From NCBI GenBank assembly GCA_017448795.1, contig JAFSKV010000022.1:1-56659 (forward strand): a stretch of DNA of 56,659 nucleotides, read 5' to 3'. The translations under genes and the position numbers were made by a program. The first letter of the stretch is position 1. Each line of letters starts with the position of its first letter. Below are positions 19,001-25,233 of this stretch, in pieces. The notes beneath the pieces were generated by a model. It made no database searches. It had not been told where the DNA came from and saw nothing but the letters and a program-made list of their open reading frames with translations. Origin of the DNA: Synergistaceae bacterium (GTDB taxonomy: Bacteria > Synergistota > Synergistia > Synergistales > Aminobacteriaceae).

Positions 19001-19202
19001 CCCGTGGCTCGAAGCTGAGATAACCTACGCGCCTGTGATAGCGGTCAAAGCACCCGCTGCAGGAGATGCTAAGGACTCACTAGAGAACGCGGAGGAAGGC
19101 GACACGGTAACAGAAAAGGCACTTGAGGAAGCCGGGGAGAAACCTGCGGATGAGGATGAAGCCCCTGTGATTGAGCTCACAGCGGAGGACAAATCAGAGT
19201 AG
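13056..19202 (+). CDS. Giant secreted Ig-like repeat surface protein
   Basis: A 2048-residue exported protein. The start is the ATG after AAGGAGG; the frame is open 147 bases further upstream, but that part lacks a signal sequence. A signal peptide (MRKRILCIGVLSALLVG, cleavage near AWA) is followed by a Ser/Thr/Lys-rich region. Three tandem modules near residues 186-280, 318-410 and 443-545 each contain NYPESID, an ITLSGTPT-like motif and a final Y.L...K strand. Later segments repeat the putative-Ig (He_PIG) pattern in which a GTP motif follows a loop (RGTPQESG, SGTPTAGQE, KGTPKM). The C-terminal 170 residues are acidic. No Synergist-CTERM or membrane helix ends the protein, so it may be secreted or held non-covalently. 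An adhesin or surface-layer-like role is an inference. Confidence 0.8.
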   Translation: MRKRILCIGVLSALLVGMLSASAWATDYYRLNTITAPATITAPRYTDEYDIGTIKLSADYSYQSATSLPSGYNTANKITYALSFNPESMVATGKTLTKPSDTSIAKKNDKVAVNLVGKVVASGTVTITATQKPSTVNATSGPEITKTATIKITIPEKTAPVVSGDPTIYSVYSYDKALVTTNGLNVVNLGNYPESIDIDLGGEKKSFYDGKTGTVSKYGITATLDAYTKGKDRKITLSGTPTEPVDSFKLTIVAQNKKANGKYNKLTKSYTLSIFKPAPVVSNDTQADQPSIASRDYVVGLPLAAGNFAQKNYTNIVNFGNYPESIDVTFGVDSSGKPQTIQAYDGTSKTITYNGITATIDAYNKNNRKITLSGTPTAPADKVDLKITVKSRKAGGKWNTLNKNYVLKLYKHEPVFSGDVGIIPLGTIATAQPKTNNKDFTFTLGYYPESIDITMGNKTVTAGLAALSATALENGITVAATLLTNTNGVAAPKATRDVTIAGTPTAATDGTDIVVTVKSRAAGGKIASVSKTFTLYVKAKPVADKTGTTVNFTANGAAYGNAALPKNLGEKIRLVHTGANAEKALDTTALTTATASKPIIEQDRPLIKAQTDVLKFNLTGATLPVTITATGLPKGLEISQDAGLDASKNASGVGTATAYIRGTPQESGSFDIKLILTNDLSKVQSVDKDGKATSVAADIAGWKLSSTTISYDYKLEVIPAPSFDIKKLPDLTWSQDYSLTSKDIKATGAVASTGRTLRFTLSNTKKVKEGSAWKDQTVLPPAVLKVDRLTGKITGKLTSMDYDTPAVFSFDAKAKLEKSVIITVSNDLRAVSREVSIDILAVAPDFADKGNIQKNLNALKLKYSDDVSFKISATKVPGTISWDIDSSKLPAGLKVLISGEKADATGKKADSGTAETVSKTYITLKGKPKVALKNYRLPIKMGNAVGSVDLSLVFNVGDGGSLTVIGRKMARGEKALHTYKVDKSGNASGRAVKLELTSRDTDRVRGTDIVSTDLDNYFWVEPGPIKWSISGQPSGVRIVTDSSLESFDTLAHIEGELKSATKRDKETGKTWYTVTAKNTVTNTVKEFSTDLTVFADPQITTKTLAPLTTDKNYSGTIVGSGGESADLSWTITVVTSGDVNDTRSPNNRTAKPASLPSPKGNKAITQATYTSPVSGATSTLTFKRDAKTGNILITGSLDAMPSTDVNLDTVRVWVRLSNDYTGVAVSRDIALLVKGIAPKITTNQADATKNADFEIGTAGSFPVAATGTKPIVFGAYIDTAAAKTYFGLDGKTSIDLCFPTGSAPDNYPDGLGLRFNSNDARLEYTTDGKLALSQLPITFAARNAAVKKPVTRSLKVNIKGRGVKIYEDNDEGTTVVSPDITIFGVAGTEGDPFIKLIVSGDGPFSYTLSPKDLDNKGNQIVKNGLSITSEDEDGKKVFKISGTPTAGQETKTPFAITVVNPSTKAKASAKITIVGALPPEINVKKDKDGTEQPFEKVVEIGKTLSLKLSTKKGSKRAVVKNTAKTTQVSVWKWDTKDIGYAPIRWLIDDEAGDPYKTAADLVALGLSFDSETGTFKGTPKMVTSADDTDAKYKYEPYTFSVKASNDAGITEGVDVIIGVKGAKPRITTKLIVFNKGDADNSDPFFISSPDKMLKTNILSDDTTANVRWAWGSGADPSAVGLDDEIKGVGISDNFGNYGLLANSGIAAADATKGKSLKVSADNMGTVVTSNIRIGINDAKPEIQGEATLDATVTSEIQRLPVTYTIKTESTMATGDTKLKWTLSKKPTGGIISATIKAATDGKSATVTYTVPKNALVSTDEAKTDTVQVVVTNTYTKEYGSFDVKITINPPSTALPAAKDALPEDRLDADDEALSDDLEAEEGAVTYGGARTIEALTADQRRVLAEGGYIIAAILPEIRAEESGQYDLEAVSLDEAAPEGYELVWFAFPVDVESSDDDLIAEFYDEAGAEVFAVPEGRVVVPSPWLEAEITYAPVIAVKAPAAGDAKDSLENAEEGDTVTEKALEEAGEKPADEDEAPVIELTAEDKSE
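13610..14680 (+). repeat. Three tandem about 100-130-residue modules encoded in the giant surface protein
   Basis: Modules starting near 13610, 14003 and 14383 share NYPESID / YYPESID, an IT(A/L)-rich strand, (L/I)(S/A)GTPT and a terminal strand such as YTLSIFK, YVLKLYK or FTLYVK. They are diverged at DNA level, so this is an old duplication. Confidence 0.75.
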
Positions 19203-19244
19203 CAGGCATCTTCAAGGCGAGGCAAGAATCAAGTCAATAACAAG

Positions 19245-19282
19245 CACCCTGTCAGGAGAAAATCCCGGCAGGGTGTTTTCTT
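19245..19282 (+). terminator. Intrinsic terminator of the giant surface-protein gene
   Basis: CACCCTG (19245-19251) pairs with CAGGGTG (19269-19275), followed by TTTTCTTTT. Confidence 0.85.
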
Positions 19283-19286
19283 TTGC

Positions 19287-19315
19287 TTGACATTTGCGCG
19301 CTTATGTGTGATTAT
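19287..19315 (+). promoter_or_regulatory. Promoter of the attenuator-controlled DHQS-like gene
   Basis: A perfect -35 TTGACA (19287-19292), a 17-base spacer and GATTAT (19310-19315, four of six matches) with an upstream TG, as in extended -10 elements. It starts immediately after the preceding terminator and would give a transcript beginning near 19322 that contains the leader peptide. Confidence 0.6.
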
Positions 19316-19355
19316 TCTTACAGTTCCAAATTTTGAGCGGAGACAATTTATCACA

Positions 19356-19451
19356 GTGAACAAGAACATACTTACATCAGCAAATTATTTCTGGTTTAGC
19401 TTCGGCTTCTGGTATCGTTTCCAGAGGCTTGCACTGATTCGGCTGACGTAA
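19356..19451 (+). CDS. Aromatic-rich leader peptide (attenuation peptide)
   Basis: A 31-codon GTG-initiated frame ending in TAA. Residues 11-22 read YFWFSFGFWYRF: nine of twelve are Phe, Trp or Tyr, which is the hallmark of amino-acid-sensing leader peptides such as pheL and trpL. A GGAG lies 13 bases upstream. The coding region overlaps an 8-bp hairpin (19405-19412 with 19421-19428) and the first half of an antiterminator (19433-19442). It is too short for a functional protein. Ribosome stalling on aromatic codons would control the downstream terminator. The start codon is inferred; the frame and the stop position are directly visible. Confidence 0.8.
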   Translation: MNKNILTSANYFWFSFGFWYRFQRLALIRLT

Positions 19452-19526
19452 GGGACAAACCAAACGCAACAATACACGGAGAACACACGCCTTCCGAATC
19501 GGTCAAAGGATTTGGGGGGCGTTTTT
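19405..19526 (+). promoter_or_regulatory. Transcription attenuator: pause hairpin, antiterminator and terminator
   Basis: Three mutually consistent RNA elements. (1) A perfect 8-bp hairpin 19405-19412/19421-19428 lies over the Phe-Trp-Tyr codons. (2) An antiterminator pairs 19433-19442 with 19494-19503 (10 bp, one G-U). (3) A 14-bp intrinsic terminator pairs 19487-19500 with 19509-19522, followed by five T. Elements 2 and 3 share 19494-19500 and so exclude each other. A ribosome stalled at the aromatic codons leaves 19433-19442 free, favouring read-through. A ribosome reaching the stop at 19449 covers it, favouring termination. Confidence 0.8.
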
Positions 19527-19552
19527 CTATGCAGGAAGGAATGAGCTTAGAC

Positions 19553-20614
19553 ATGCCCGCAAACGTAAAGGCTAATGACGGTTACAGCATAAGGATACGC
19601 AGGGGAGTGATAGAGCGTCTCGGTGTTGAGATACTGAGGCTGGCTGATGAGGATTACGCTGAGATACTTATTGTAACGGACGAGAAAGTTTCAGGTCTCT
19701 ATCTCCAGAAGGCGATAACGGGTTTCCAGGAATGCCCCAAGCCTGACGGAATGAAGGTGAGGGTCTGCGAACTCATCATAGACTCGCACGAGGGCGCAAA
19801 AAATTTCCACACTATGGCCGGTCTTCTTGATGAGATGGCGGGGCTTGGCTTGTCCGGGAAATGCATAGTAACCGCTGTAGGGGGCGGGGTTGTCTGCGAG
19901 ACGGCCGGGTTTGCCGCCGGGTGTTACATGGGGGGCGTGAGGCTTGTGCTTGTTCCTACGACTTTGGCGGGGATGATTGAGGCTTCTGCGTGGGGGAGCG
20001 CGTTTCTCAACCTGAGTTCAGGGAAGAATCTTGCGGGGCTTTCCTGTCATCCGTCGCTTGTTCTCTGTGATACTGACTGTCTCAGGACGCTTCCGGCGGA
20101 AGAATACAAGTCCGGGATAGCTGAGGCCTTGAAGACGGCGGTGATGTCGGGCGGTGAACTCTTCAGGATATTTGAACGCGGTGATGTGCAGGCCGGCATA
20201 GAGCGGATAATTGAGAGCTGTGTGAAATACAGGGCAGGGCTGACTCCGGCCATGAGGACGAAATGTCTGGGCTATGCTCTGGGAAATGCAATCGAGACCA
20301 TGAGCGGCTACGGGATTCATCACGGGCTGACATTGTCTCAGGGTATAGGGATAACGGCCCGTGCTTCGGCGAAAATGGGCTGGTGCAGCGAGGAAACGTC
20401 AGCAAGAATCCTTGACGCTCTCACGAGGAACGGCCTGCCCTCGGAGTGCAGGAAATTTACGGCGGGGGAAATATCTCAGGCTTTGCTGAACGGGCGGAAA
20501 ATCTCAGGCGGCAGCTTTGAGCTTGTTGTTCCGGCGGAAATCGGACGGTGTGTTGTCCGGAACATCAGCGCGGGGGAGCTTGAAGGAGTGATTTCTGCGG
20601 GCATGGGGGCATGA
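19553..20614 (+). CDS. 3-dehydroquinate synthase family protein, active site degenerate
   Basis: A homologue of AroB (DAHP to 3-dehydroquinate, shikimate pathway) with the family scaffold: AVGGGVVCETAGFAAGCYMGG, LVPTTLAGMIEAS, SGKNLAGL, LPAEEYKSGIAEALK. The usual GGKTGVN is WGSAFLN, so the catalytic Lys is Ser. The LGHTxGHAIE block is LGYALGNAIE, so a metal-ligand His and a catalytic His are Tyr and Asn. The later His is kept (IHHG) but HGE is HGL. The start could be ATG 19529, 19541 or 19553; I chose 19553, 12 bases after AGGAAGGA and beyond the terminator. Regulation by an aromatic-rich attenuator links it to aromatic amino-acid metabolism. Its actual reaction is uncertain. Confidence 0.75.
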   Translation: MPANVKANDGYSIRIRRGVIERLGVEILRLADEDYAEILIVTDEKVSGLYLQKAITGFQECPKPDGMKVRVCELIIDSHEGAKNFHTMAGLLDEMAGLGLSGKCIVTAVGGGVVCETAGFAAGCYMGGVRLVLVPTTLAGMIEASAWGSAFLNLSSGKNLAGLSCHPSLVLCDTDCLRTLPAEEYKSGIAEALKTAVMSGGELFRIFERGDVQAGIERIIESCVKYRAGLTPAMRTKCLGYALGNAIETMSGYGIHHGLTLSQGIGITARASAKMGWCSEETSARILDALTRNGLPSECRKFTAGEISQALLNGRKISGGSFELVVPAEIGRCVVRNISAGELEGVISAGMGA

Positions 20615-20688
20615 AATTTCGGGGGCATGGGCGCGGGAAATGTAATATAATATCACCATCAGCTATAACAATTCAGGAGGTGCCAGGA

Positions 20689-21219
20689 ATGGACATTCGT
20701 TTTGTACAGCGCGGATGCGAAATCGATGACAGGCTCAAGGATTACATGGAGAAGAAAATATCCAAGCTGGAAAAGTTCTTCCGCCGTATCATGGGCTGTC
20801 AGATTGTAGTATCCCATCACAAGGGCAGCTTCAACGTCGAGACAACGGCCAATGCAAACGGTGTAATTCTCAGGGCAGAAGAGGACGCTCCAGAACCGCG
20901 CAAGGCTTTTGACCAGTCATTGAAGAACTTGGAGCGCAGGATCAAGAAGTACAATTCCTACCTCAAGGACAGGGCCCAGCTCGGAGCAGAGGAGGATTTC
21001 ACGTTCAGCGTTGAGGAGTCTGAAGCCGGTTCGGATACCCCGGAAATAGACAAGGTCAAGAAGGTGGAAGTTCACCCTATGGAGGCCTCCGAAGCGGTCA
21101 TGCAGATGGAGCTTGTAGGACATGCGTTCTTCGTGTTCCAGAATGCCGCGTCAGGTGAGATTAACGTTGTCTATAAGCGCGGAGAGAACAGCTACGGACT
21201 CATTGAACCCGTGAGGTAA
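20689..21219 (+). CDS. hpf: Long-form ribosome hibernation promoting factor
   Basis: A 176-residue protein. The N-terminal S30AE/YfiA domain (about 1-100: MDIRFVQRGCEIDDRLKDYM, KISKLEKFF, VVSHHKGSFNVE, ALDQ-like FDQSLKNLERRIKKYNSYL) binds the 30S decoding region. A linker leads to the C-terminal dimerisation domain (VHPMEASEAVMQMELVGHAFFVFQN, INVVYKRGENSYGLIEP). Long HPF makes 100S ribosome dimers in stationary phase. AGGAGG lies eight bases upstream of the ATG at 20689. A TATAAT-like sequence near 20650 suggests its own promoter, although read-through from the upstream gene is possible. Confidence 0.95.
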   Translation: MDIRFVQRGCEIDDRLKDYMEKKISKLEKFFRRIMGCQIVVSHHKGSFNVETTANANGVILRAEEDAPEPRKAFDQSLKNLERRIKKYNSYLKDRAQLGAEEDFTFSVEESEAGSDTPEIDKVKKVEVHPMEASEAVMQMELVGHAFFVFQNAASGEINVVYKRGENSYGLIEPVR

Positions 21220-21233
21220 CAGGGAAGATTACT

Positions 21234-21263
21234 GCCCCCCGGTGTCATGGCCGGGGGATTTTT
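21234..21263 (+). terminator. Intrinsic terminator of hpf
   Basis: CCCCCGG/CCGGGGG stem (about 21235-21241 with 21251-21257) followed by ATTTTTA. It abuts the convergent bioA stop. Confidence 0.85.
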
Positions 21264-21264
21264 A

Positions 21265-22464
21265 TTACCGCTGAAACCAGCCCTTCATCACACGCAGGAT
21301 GCTCACTAAGTCTCCCTCAGAGATGACATAAGGCGGCATAGTGTATATGTACTTCAAGAAAGGACGGCTGAAGACTCCCCTGTCGTACGCGAAATCCTGA
21401 AATCCCCGCGTAACTTCCGGGTTCCCGCACTCAATGCACACACAGCCCCCGATAATCCTCACTTCCCTTACTCCGCGCGCCGTGAAATCCCCCAAATAGT
21501 CCCGCGATATTTCTTCGATTCTCTTCACCCTCGCAAGGTAGTTGTCCCGCTCGAAAATTTCTATCGACTTCAGGGCAGCAGTACAGGCAAGAGCATTCCC
21601 CATGAACGTAGGCCCGTGCATGAAGGCGTGATTTTGGTCATCGTCATAGAAGCCCGCAAAGACTCTCCCGTTTGCTACTGTTACAGCATGGCCGATATAG
21701 CCCCCGGTTAATGCCTTGCCGAGAATCAGAATGTCAGGCTGTACCAAGTCGGCAGCAAAACGATTCCCAGTCCTCCCGAATCCTGTAGCAACCTCATCAA
21801 ATACCAGCAGCACCCCGTACTTGTCGCACAGTTCCCGCGCGCGTCTCAGGAAGTCCAAGCCGTAAATCCTCATTCCACCCGCGCACTGTAAAAGCGGCTC
21901 AACTATCATGCAGTTCAGCCTTCCGCCGTAATCCCTGAATGCTCCATCCAGGTCTGCTATGTTCGTGGGAATGTGGATGATGCTGGTGTTCTTGCCGCAA
22001 GCCTTCAGGATGAAGTGATAGTCCTCATCGTCGCCGGCCTCCATCGCCCTGAACGTGTCGCCGTGATAAGAATGCTCAAGTGATAGTGTCATCGTCCGCT
22101 GAGTCTCGCCCCTGTTCACGAAATATTGCAGTGCCATCTTCAGCGCGACTTCAACAGCAACGCTCCCGGAGTCAGAGAAGAAACAGTGATTGAGACCGCC
22201 TGGAAGAATAGTGCCGAGTTTCTCCGCGAGCCTTTCCGCCGGGTCATGAGTCAGCCCGCCTAACATGATGTGCGAAAATCTCCGAACCTGCGAGATTATG
22301 GCCTCGTTCATTTCCGGGTGATTGTAGCCGTGAATCGCGCTCCACCATGACGACACAGAGTCGATGAGCTTCCTGCCGTTCGTGTACAGGCAGACACCCT
22401 CAGCCCCCGTTATCTTGTACGGAGACTTCATGCCCTTCATCTGCGTGTATGGATACCAGATCAT
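21265..22464 (-). CDS. bioA: Adenosylmethionine-8-amino-7-oxononanoate aminotransferase
   Basis: A PLP enzyme making 7,8-diaminononanoate from 7-keto-8-aminopelargonate with S-adenosylmethionine as amino donor. The 399-residue sequence shows WYPYTQMK, DSVSSWWSAIHGYNHPEMN, SDSGSVAVEVALKMALQY, EHSYHGDTFRAM, VFDEVATGFGRTG and the PLP-Lys motif ILGKALTGGYIGHA. AAGG lies six bases before the ATG. It is the last gene of the biotin operon. It is now separated from bioD by the TnpB element, so its transcription must pass through or start within the insertion. Confidence 0.95.
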   Translation of the reverse strand: MIWYPYTQMKGMKSPYKITGAEGVCLYTNGRKLIDSVSSWWSAIHGYNHPEMNEAIISQVRRFSHIMLGGLTHDPAERLAEKLGTILPGGLNHCFFSDSGSVAVEVALKMALQYFVNRGETQRTMTLSLEHSYHGDTFRAMEAGDDEDYHFILKACGKNTSIIHIPTNIADLDGAFRDYGGRLNCMIVEPLLQCAGGMRIYGLDFLRRARELCDKYGVLLVFDEVATGFGRTGNRFAADLVQPDILILGKALTGGYIGHAVTVANGRVFAGFYDDDQNHAFMHGPTFMGNALACTAALKSIEIFERDNYLARVKRIEEISRDYLGDFTARGVREVRIIGGCVCIECGNPEVTRGFQDFAYDRGVFSRPFLKYIYTMPPYVISEGDLVSILRVMKGWFQR

Positions 22465-22509
22465 ATTATGCCTTTACAGAAGACTTATAAAAAGTTATCA
22501 GCTTTTACG

Positions 22510-22650
22510 CTTCATTCATCATTCAACGCGTCCGCTTTTGCGATGGTCTGCTACTCACGTTTGGTATGACGCTCCAGAGGCTTTGCTACGTAGTGCGCGT
22601 AGCTTTTCCCGACTAACGTATCGGTACATACCAATAATTCCTTGTCAGTG
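22510..22650 (-). ncRNA. Candidate omega-RNA / structured right end of the TnpB element
   Basis: Directly 3' of the tnpB stop on the same strand the non-coding DNA is strongly structured. TTGGTATG (minus strand of 22627-22634) pairs perfectly with CATACCAA (22561-22568), enclosing an inner hairpin GCTACG/CGTAGC (22585-22603). Omega-RNAs of IS200/IS605 TnpB overlap or follow the tnpB 3' end and terminate at the element's right end, with the guide taken from flanking DNA. Exact ends cannot be set from one copy. Confidence 0.45.
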
Positions 22651-23622
22651 GCTGATTATTGATTTCCCGTAATGATACAAATTCATGCTGGCGTTCATAT
22701 CCCGGTCTATTACAGCTCCGCAGTGTTCACAGCGATATATTCTGTCTGACAGCTTCAGACCATTCTTGTGTCCACATACTGAACATGTTTTGCTTGATGC
22801 GTAAAATCTGCCTGCTGTGATAAATCTGATGCCGTTCCAGTAGCATTTATACCGCATTATCCTGATGAACTCCGCTAATTTCTGCTCCTGCACAGCCCGC
22901 GCCAGATGCTTGTTCTTCATCATTCCTGATACATTCAAATCTTCCATGACAATAAAACTTGGTTTCCGCTTCACTATCTCGGTCGTTACTTGATGAATGT
23001 AGTTCGTCCTGATGTCCGTCAGTCGGTGCGTTACTCGTAAAAGCTGCTTCTCACTTTTTACAATGTTGCGTGTCTTCTGGTAACTTCCTCCTTTCTTGTT
23101 CTTCTCGTATTTCCGTGAGATTCTGCGCTGCAACCTGCGCTGTTTCTTCTTCAGCCGTCTCACCCGGCTCGTCTTGTTGATGTTCCTGTAGACATAGCCG
23201 TTGCTACATATCGCCAAATCTTTCACACCTAAGTCAATCCCGATGCCGTCATTACTGCCTGCCACAGACTCTGGGTCTGACATCTCAATTCCTACAGTAG
23301 GTTTGCTACGCTTCCGGCTCTTGTATCTAGAATGCCCGGCTAATCCGCTGAAGAATTTACGGTAGGCATCTACGTCCTTGATTGCCTGCTTGCACACGTT
23401 ATTGCTGATTGTATAAAGCCACTGATTATCCGGCTCATTCTTGTACTTCGTGAAACGTCTGCGAAGCTCATAATCGCTGATGATTTTTTCGCCCGCTTCA
23501 TAGTTTTTATTTTCCTGCTCCAAAGCCCAGTTATACGCAAATCTAGCAGTCCCGGCGAACTGAAATAACCGTGCATTCTGATAATTATTCGGGATTAACA
23601 TCACCCGCAATGTCTTTAGCAC
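22645..23622 (-). mobile_element. tnpB: IS200/IS605-family TnpB (RNA-guided nuclease ancestor), internally shortened
   Basis: A 325-residue open frame. The helix-turn-helix-like N-terminus (YNQ-type QNARLFQFAGTARFAYNWAL), a RuvC nuclease with Asp in GIDLGVKDLAI, Glu in FIVMEDLNVSGM and Asp in DRDMNASMN, and the zinc finger CSVCG...CEHCG are all present. The first RuvC Asp is near residue 130 instead of the usual 180-200. The segment between HSRYKSRKRSKP and EMSDPESV lacks about 60 residues that normally form the wedge/beta-barrel region, so guide-RNA or TAM recognition may be lost. No TnpA is present. The GTG start overlaps the bioD stop by seven bases, with GGGGAGG just upstream. Confidence 0.85.
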
Positions 23623-24272
23623 TTCCTCCCCTCACTGACGCAGGCAATCACGCGAAGCCCCGTCATACGCTCGCAGACCCTCATGTTGTCCTCGTGAAGA
23701 ATGCTGCCGGGCCGGAAGCGGTTGAAGATTAGCCCCGTCAGATTCATTCCCCTTGCCCTCATGTATGACACCGTGAGGCCTACAGCGTTAATCGTCCCAA
23801 GCCCCGCGTCAGCCACAAGAACACACCCGAAATCCCGCGCCCTCACAAAGTCCTCAAGCCAGATTTCCCGCTCACCGTCAAGCCTTATCGGGCATAATAT
23901 CCCGCCTGAACCCTCCATGATTACGCGGTCATATCTTGCTGACAGGGAGTCGAATCCCGCAAGAACTGCCTCAAAGTCGACAGGGTTACCCTCAATCCGC
24001 GAGGCAAGGTGCGGGGAATATGCCGCCTCGTAGACGTACGGACACATCTCACTCAATGGCTGTGTTGTGCCTGATACTTCCTTGACGCGGAGGGCATCGC
24101 CGGGAATGAGGCTGCCGTTAATGTCCCGGATATTTCCGCTCATGGCCGCCTTGAAGTAAGCCGCGTTTACTCCCGAACGCAGAAGCTCCTTCAGCATGAG
24201 GCCGGCGACGTAAGTTTTCCCTACGTCAGTGCCAGTGCCGACGATGAAAATATTTCTGCCCTCAATCGTCAT
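23616..24272 (-). CDS. bioD: Dethiobiotin synthetase
   Basis: ATP-dependent carboxylation and ring closure of diaminononanoate to dethiobiotin. The 218-residue protein starts at the ATG overlapping the bioB 3' end. Motifs are the P-loop FIVGTGTDVGKTYVAG, the family Lys region YFKAAMSG, MEGSGGILCPI and VADAGLGTINAVGLTV. The C-terminus is abrupt (VIACVSEGRKC), and the tnpB start overlaps the stop. The last few residues may therefore come from the insertion rather than from the original gene; the catalytic core is intact. It is the third gene of bioYBDA. Confidence 0.93.
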   Translation of the reverse strand: MTIEGRNIFIVGTGTDVGKTYVAGLMLKELLRSGVNAAYFKAAMSGNIRDINGSLIPGDALRVKEVSGTTQPLSEMCPYVYEAAYSPHLASRIEGNPVDFEAVLAGFDSLSARYDRVIMEGSGGILCPIRLDGEREIWLEDFVRARDFGCVLVADAGLGTINAVGLTVSYMRARGMNLTGLIFNRFRPGSILHEDNMRVCERMTGLRVIACVSEGRKC

Positions 24273-25233
24273 AGCGTCCTGCCCTGAATCCCAGCTCGTC
24301 AAAAAGTTTCATGTCCCTCTCAACGCTGAAGCCCTGAGTCGTCAGCATGTTCCCTGAGATTGAAGCATTAGCCCCCGACTCGAAGCACCCCCGCCCCATG
24401 TCAGCAAGAAGCCCGCGCCCTCCCGCAAGCCTGATGAACGCATCCGGCAGAATGAACCTGTAGACCGCAATAATCCTCCTCAGTTCGTCCACCCCGAGAA
24501 CCTGACGCAGCGCAAGCGGTGTACCGGGTATAGGGTTGAGCATGTTGACCGGGACATTCTTCACGCCTAACTCGCGCAGGGATATGGCCATGTCTACCCT
24601 GTCTTCAACGCTCTCACCAATCCCCATAATCCCCCCGCTGCAAACGGGAAGCCCGGCTTTCTGCGCTGACTTTATCGCCCTTACCTTGTCCGCGAATTTG
24701 TGAGTCGTGCAGACTTCCGGGAAAAATCTCTCTGAGGTCTCCAGGTTGTTGTGGACTCTCGCTGCCCCGGCGGCCTTGAGCTTCCGGTATTGTTCCTCCG
24801 TGAGAAGTCCCAGCGAAACGCACACAGATATTCCCGTCTCATCCTTGATTTCCCTGACGGCCTCACAGACTCTCTCTATTTCCTCGTCCGAAAGATTCCT
24901 GCCTGACGTTACTATGCCGTAATGAGCGACCCCAAGCGATGAGTCATGCCTTGCCTTCCGTGTGAGTTCGTCGGGTGAAAGCAGGGGGTAAGTCTCAGCG
25001 TTGGTGCTGTGTCGTGCTGACTGTGCGCAGAATTTGCAGTCCTCCGGGCATCGTCCGCTTTTGCCGTTGATGATTGTGCATACGTCGAACTTGTCGGAGC
25101 AGAAGTGTTTGCGAATCTCGTCAGCCTTCGTGCATATTTCCTCCAGGGGTTCACGGTACAGGGTCATTGCCTCGTCCTTCGTGATTATGCCCCCGGCCAT
25201 GACCTTCGAGGCCAGAATTTCAGCGTAATTCAT
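24262..25233 (-). CDS. bioB: Biotin synthase (radical SAM)
   Basis: Inserts sulfur into dethiobiotin using two SAM-derived radicals and a [2Fe-2S] cluster. The 323-residue protein has the radical-SAM motif CPEDCKFCAQS (CxxxCxxC), followed by YGIVTSGRNLS, VHNNLETSERFFP, CSGGIMGIGES and NPIPGTPL. The ATG at 25233 forms an ATGA overlap with the bioY stop; the longer frame upstream is the bioY region read out of frame. AAGGAG lies 14 bases upstream. It overlaps bioD by 11 bases, so the genes are tightly coupled. Confidence 0.96.
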   Translation of the reverse strand: MNYAEILASKVMAGGIITKDEAMTLYREPLEEICTKADEIRKHFCSDKFDVCTIINGKSGRCPEDCKFCAQSARHSTNAETYPLLSPDELTRKARHDSSLGVAHYGIVTSGRNLSDEEIERVCEAVREIKDETGISVCVSLGLLTEEQYRKLKAAGAARVHNNLETSERFFPEVCTTHKFADKVRAIKSAQKAGLPVCSGGIMGIGESVEDRVDMAISLRELGVKNVPVNMLNPIPGTPLALRQVLGVDELRRIIAVYRFILPDAFIRLAGGRGLLADMGRGCFESGANASISGNMLTTQGFSVERDMKLFDELGFRAGRYDD

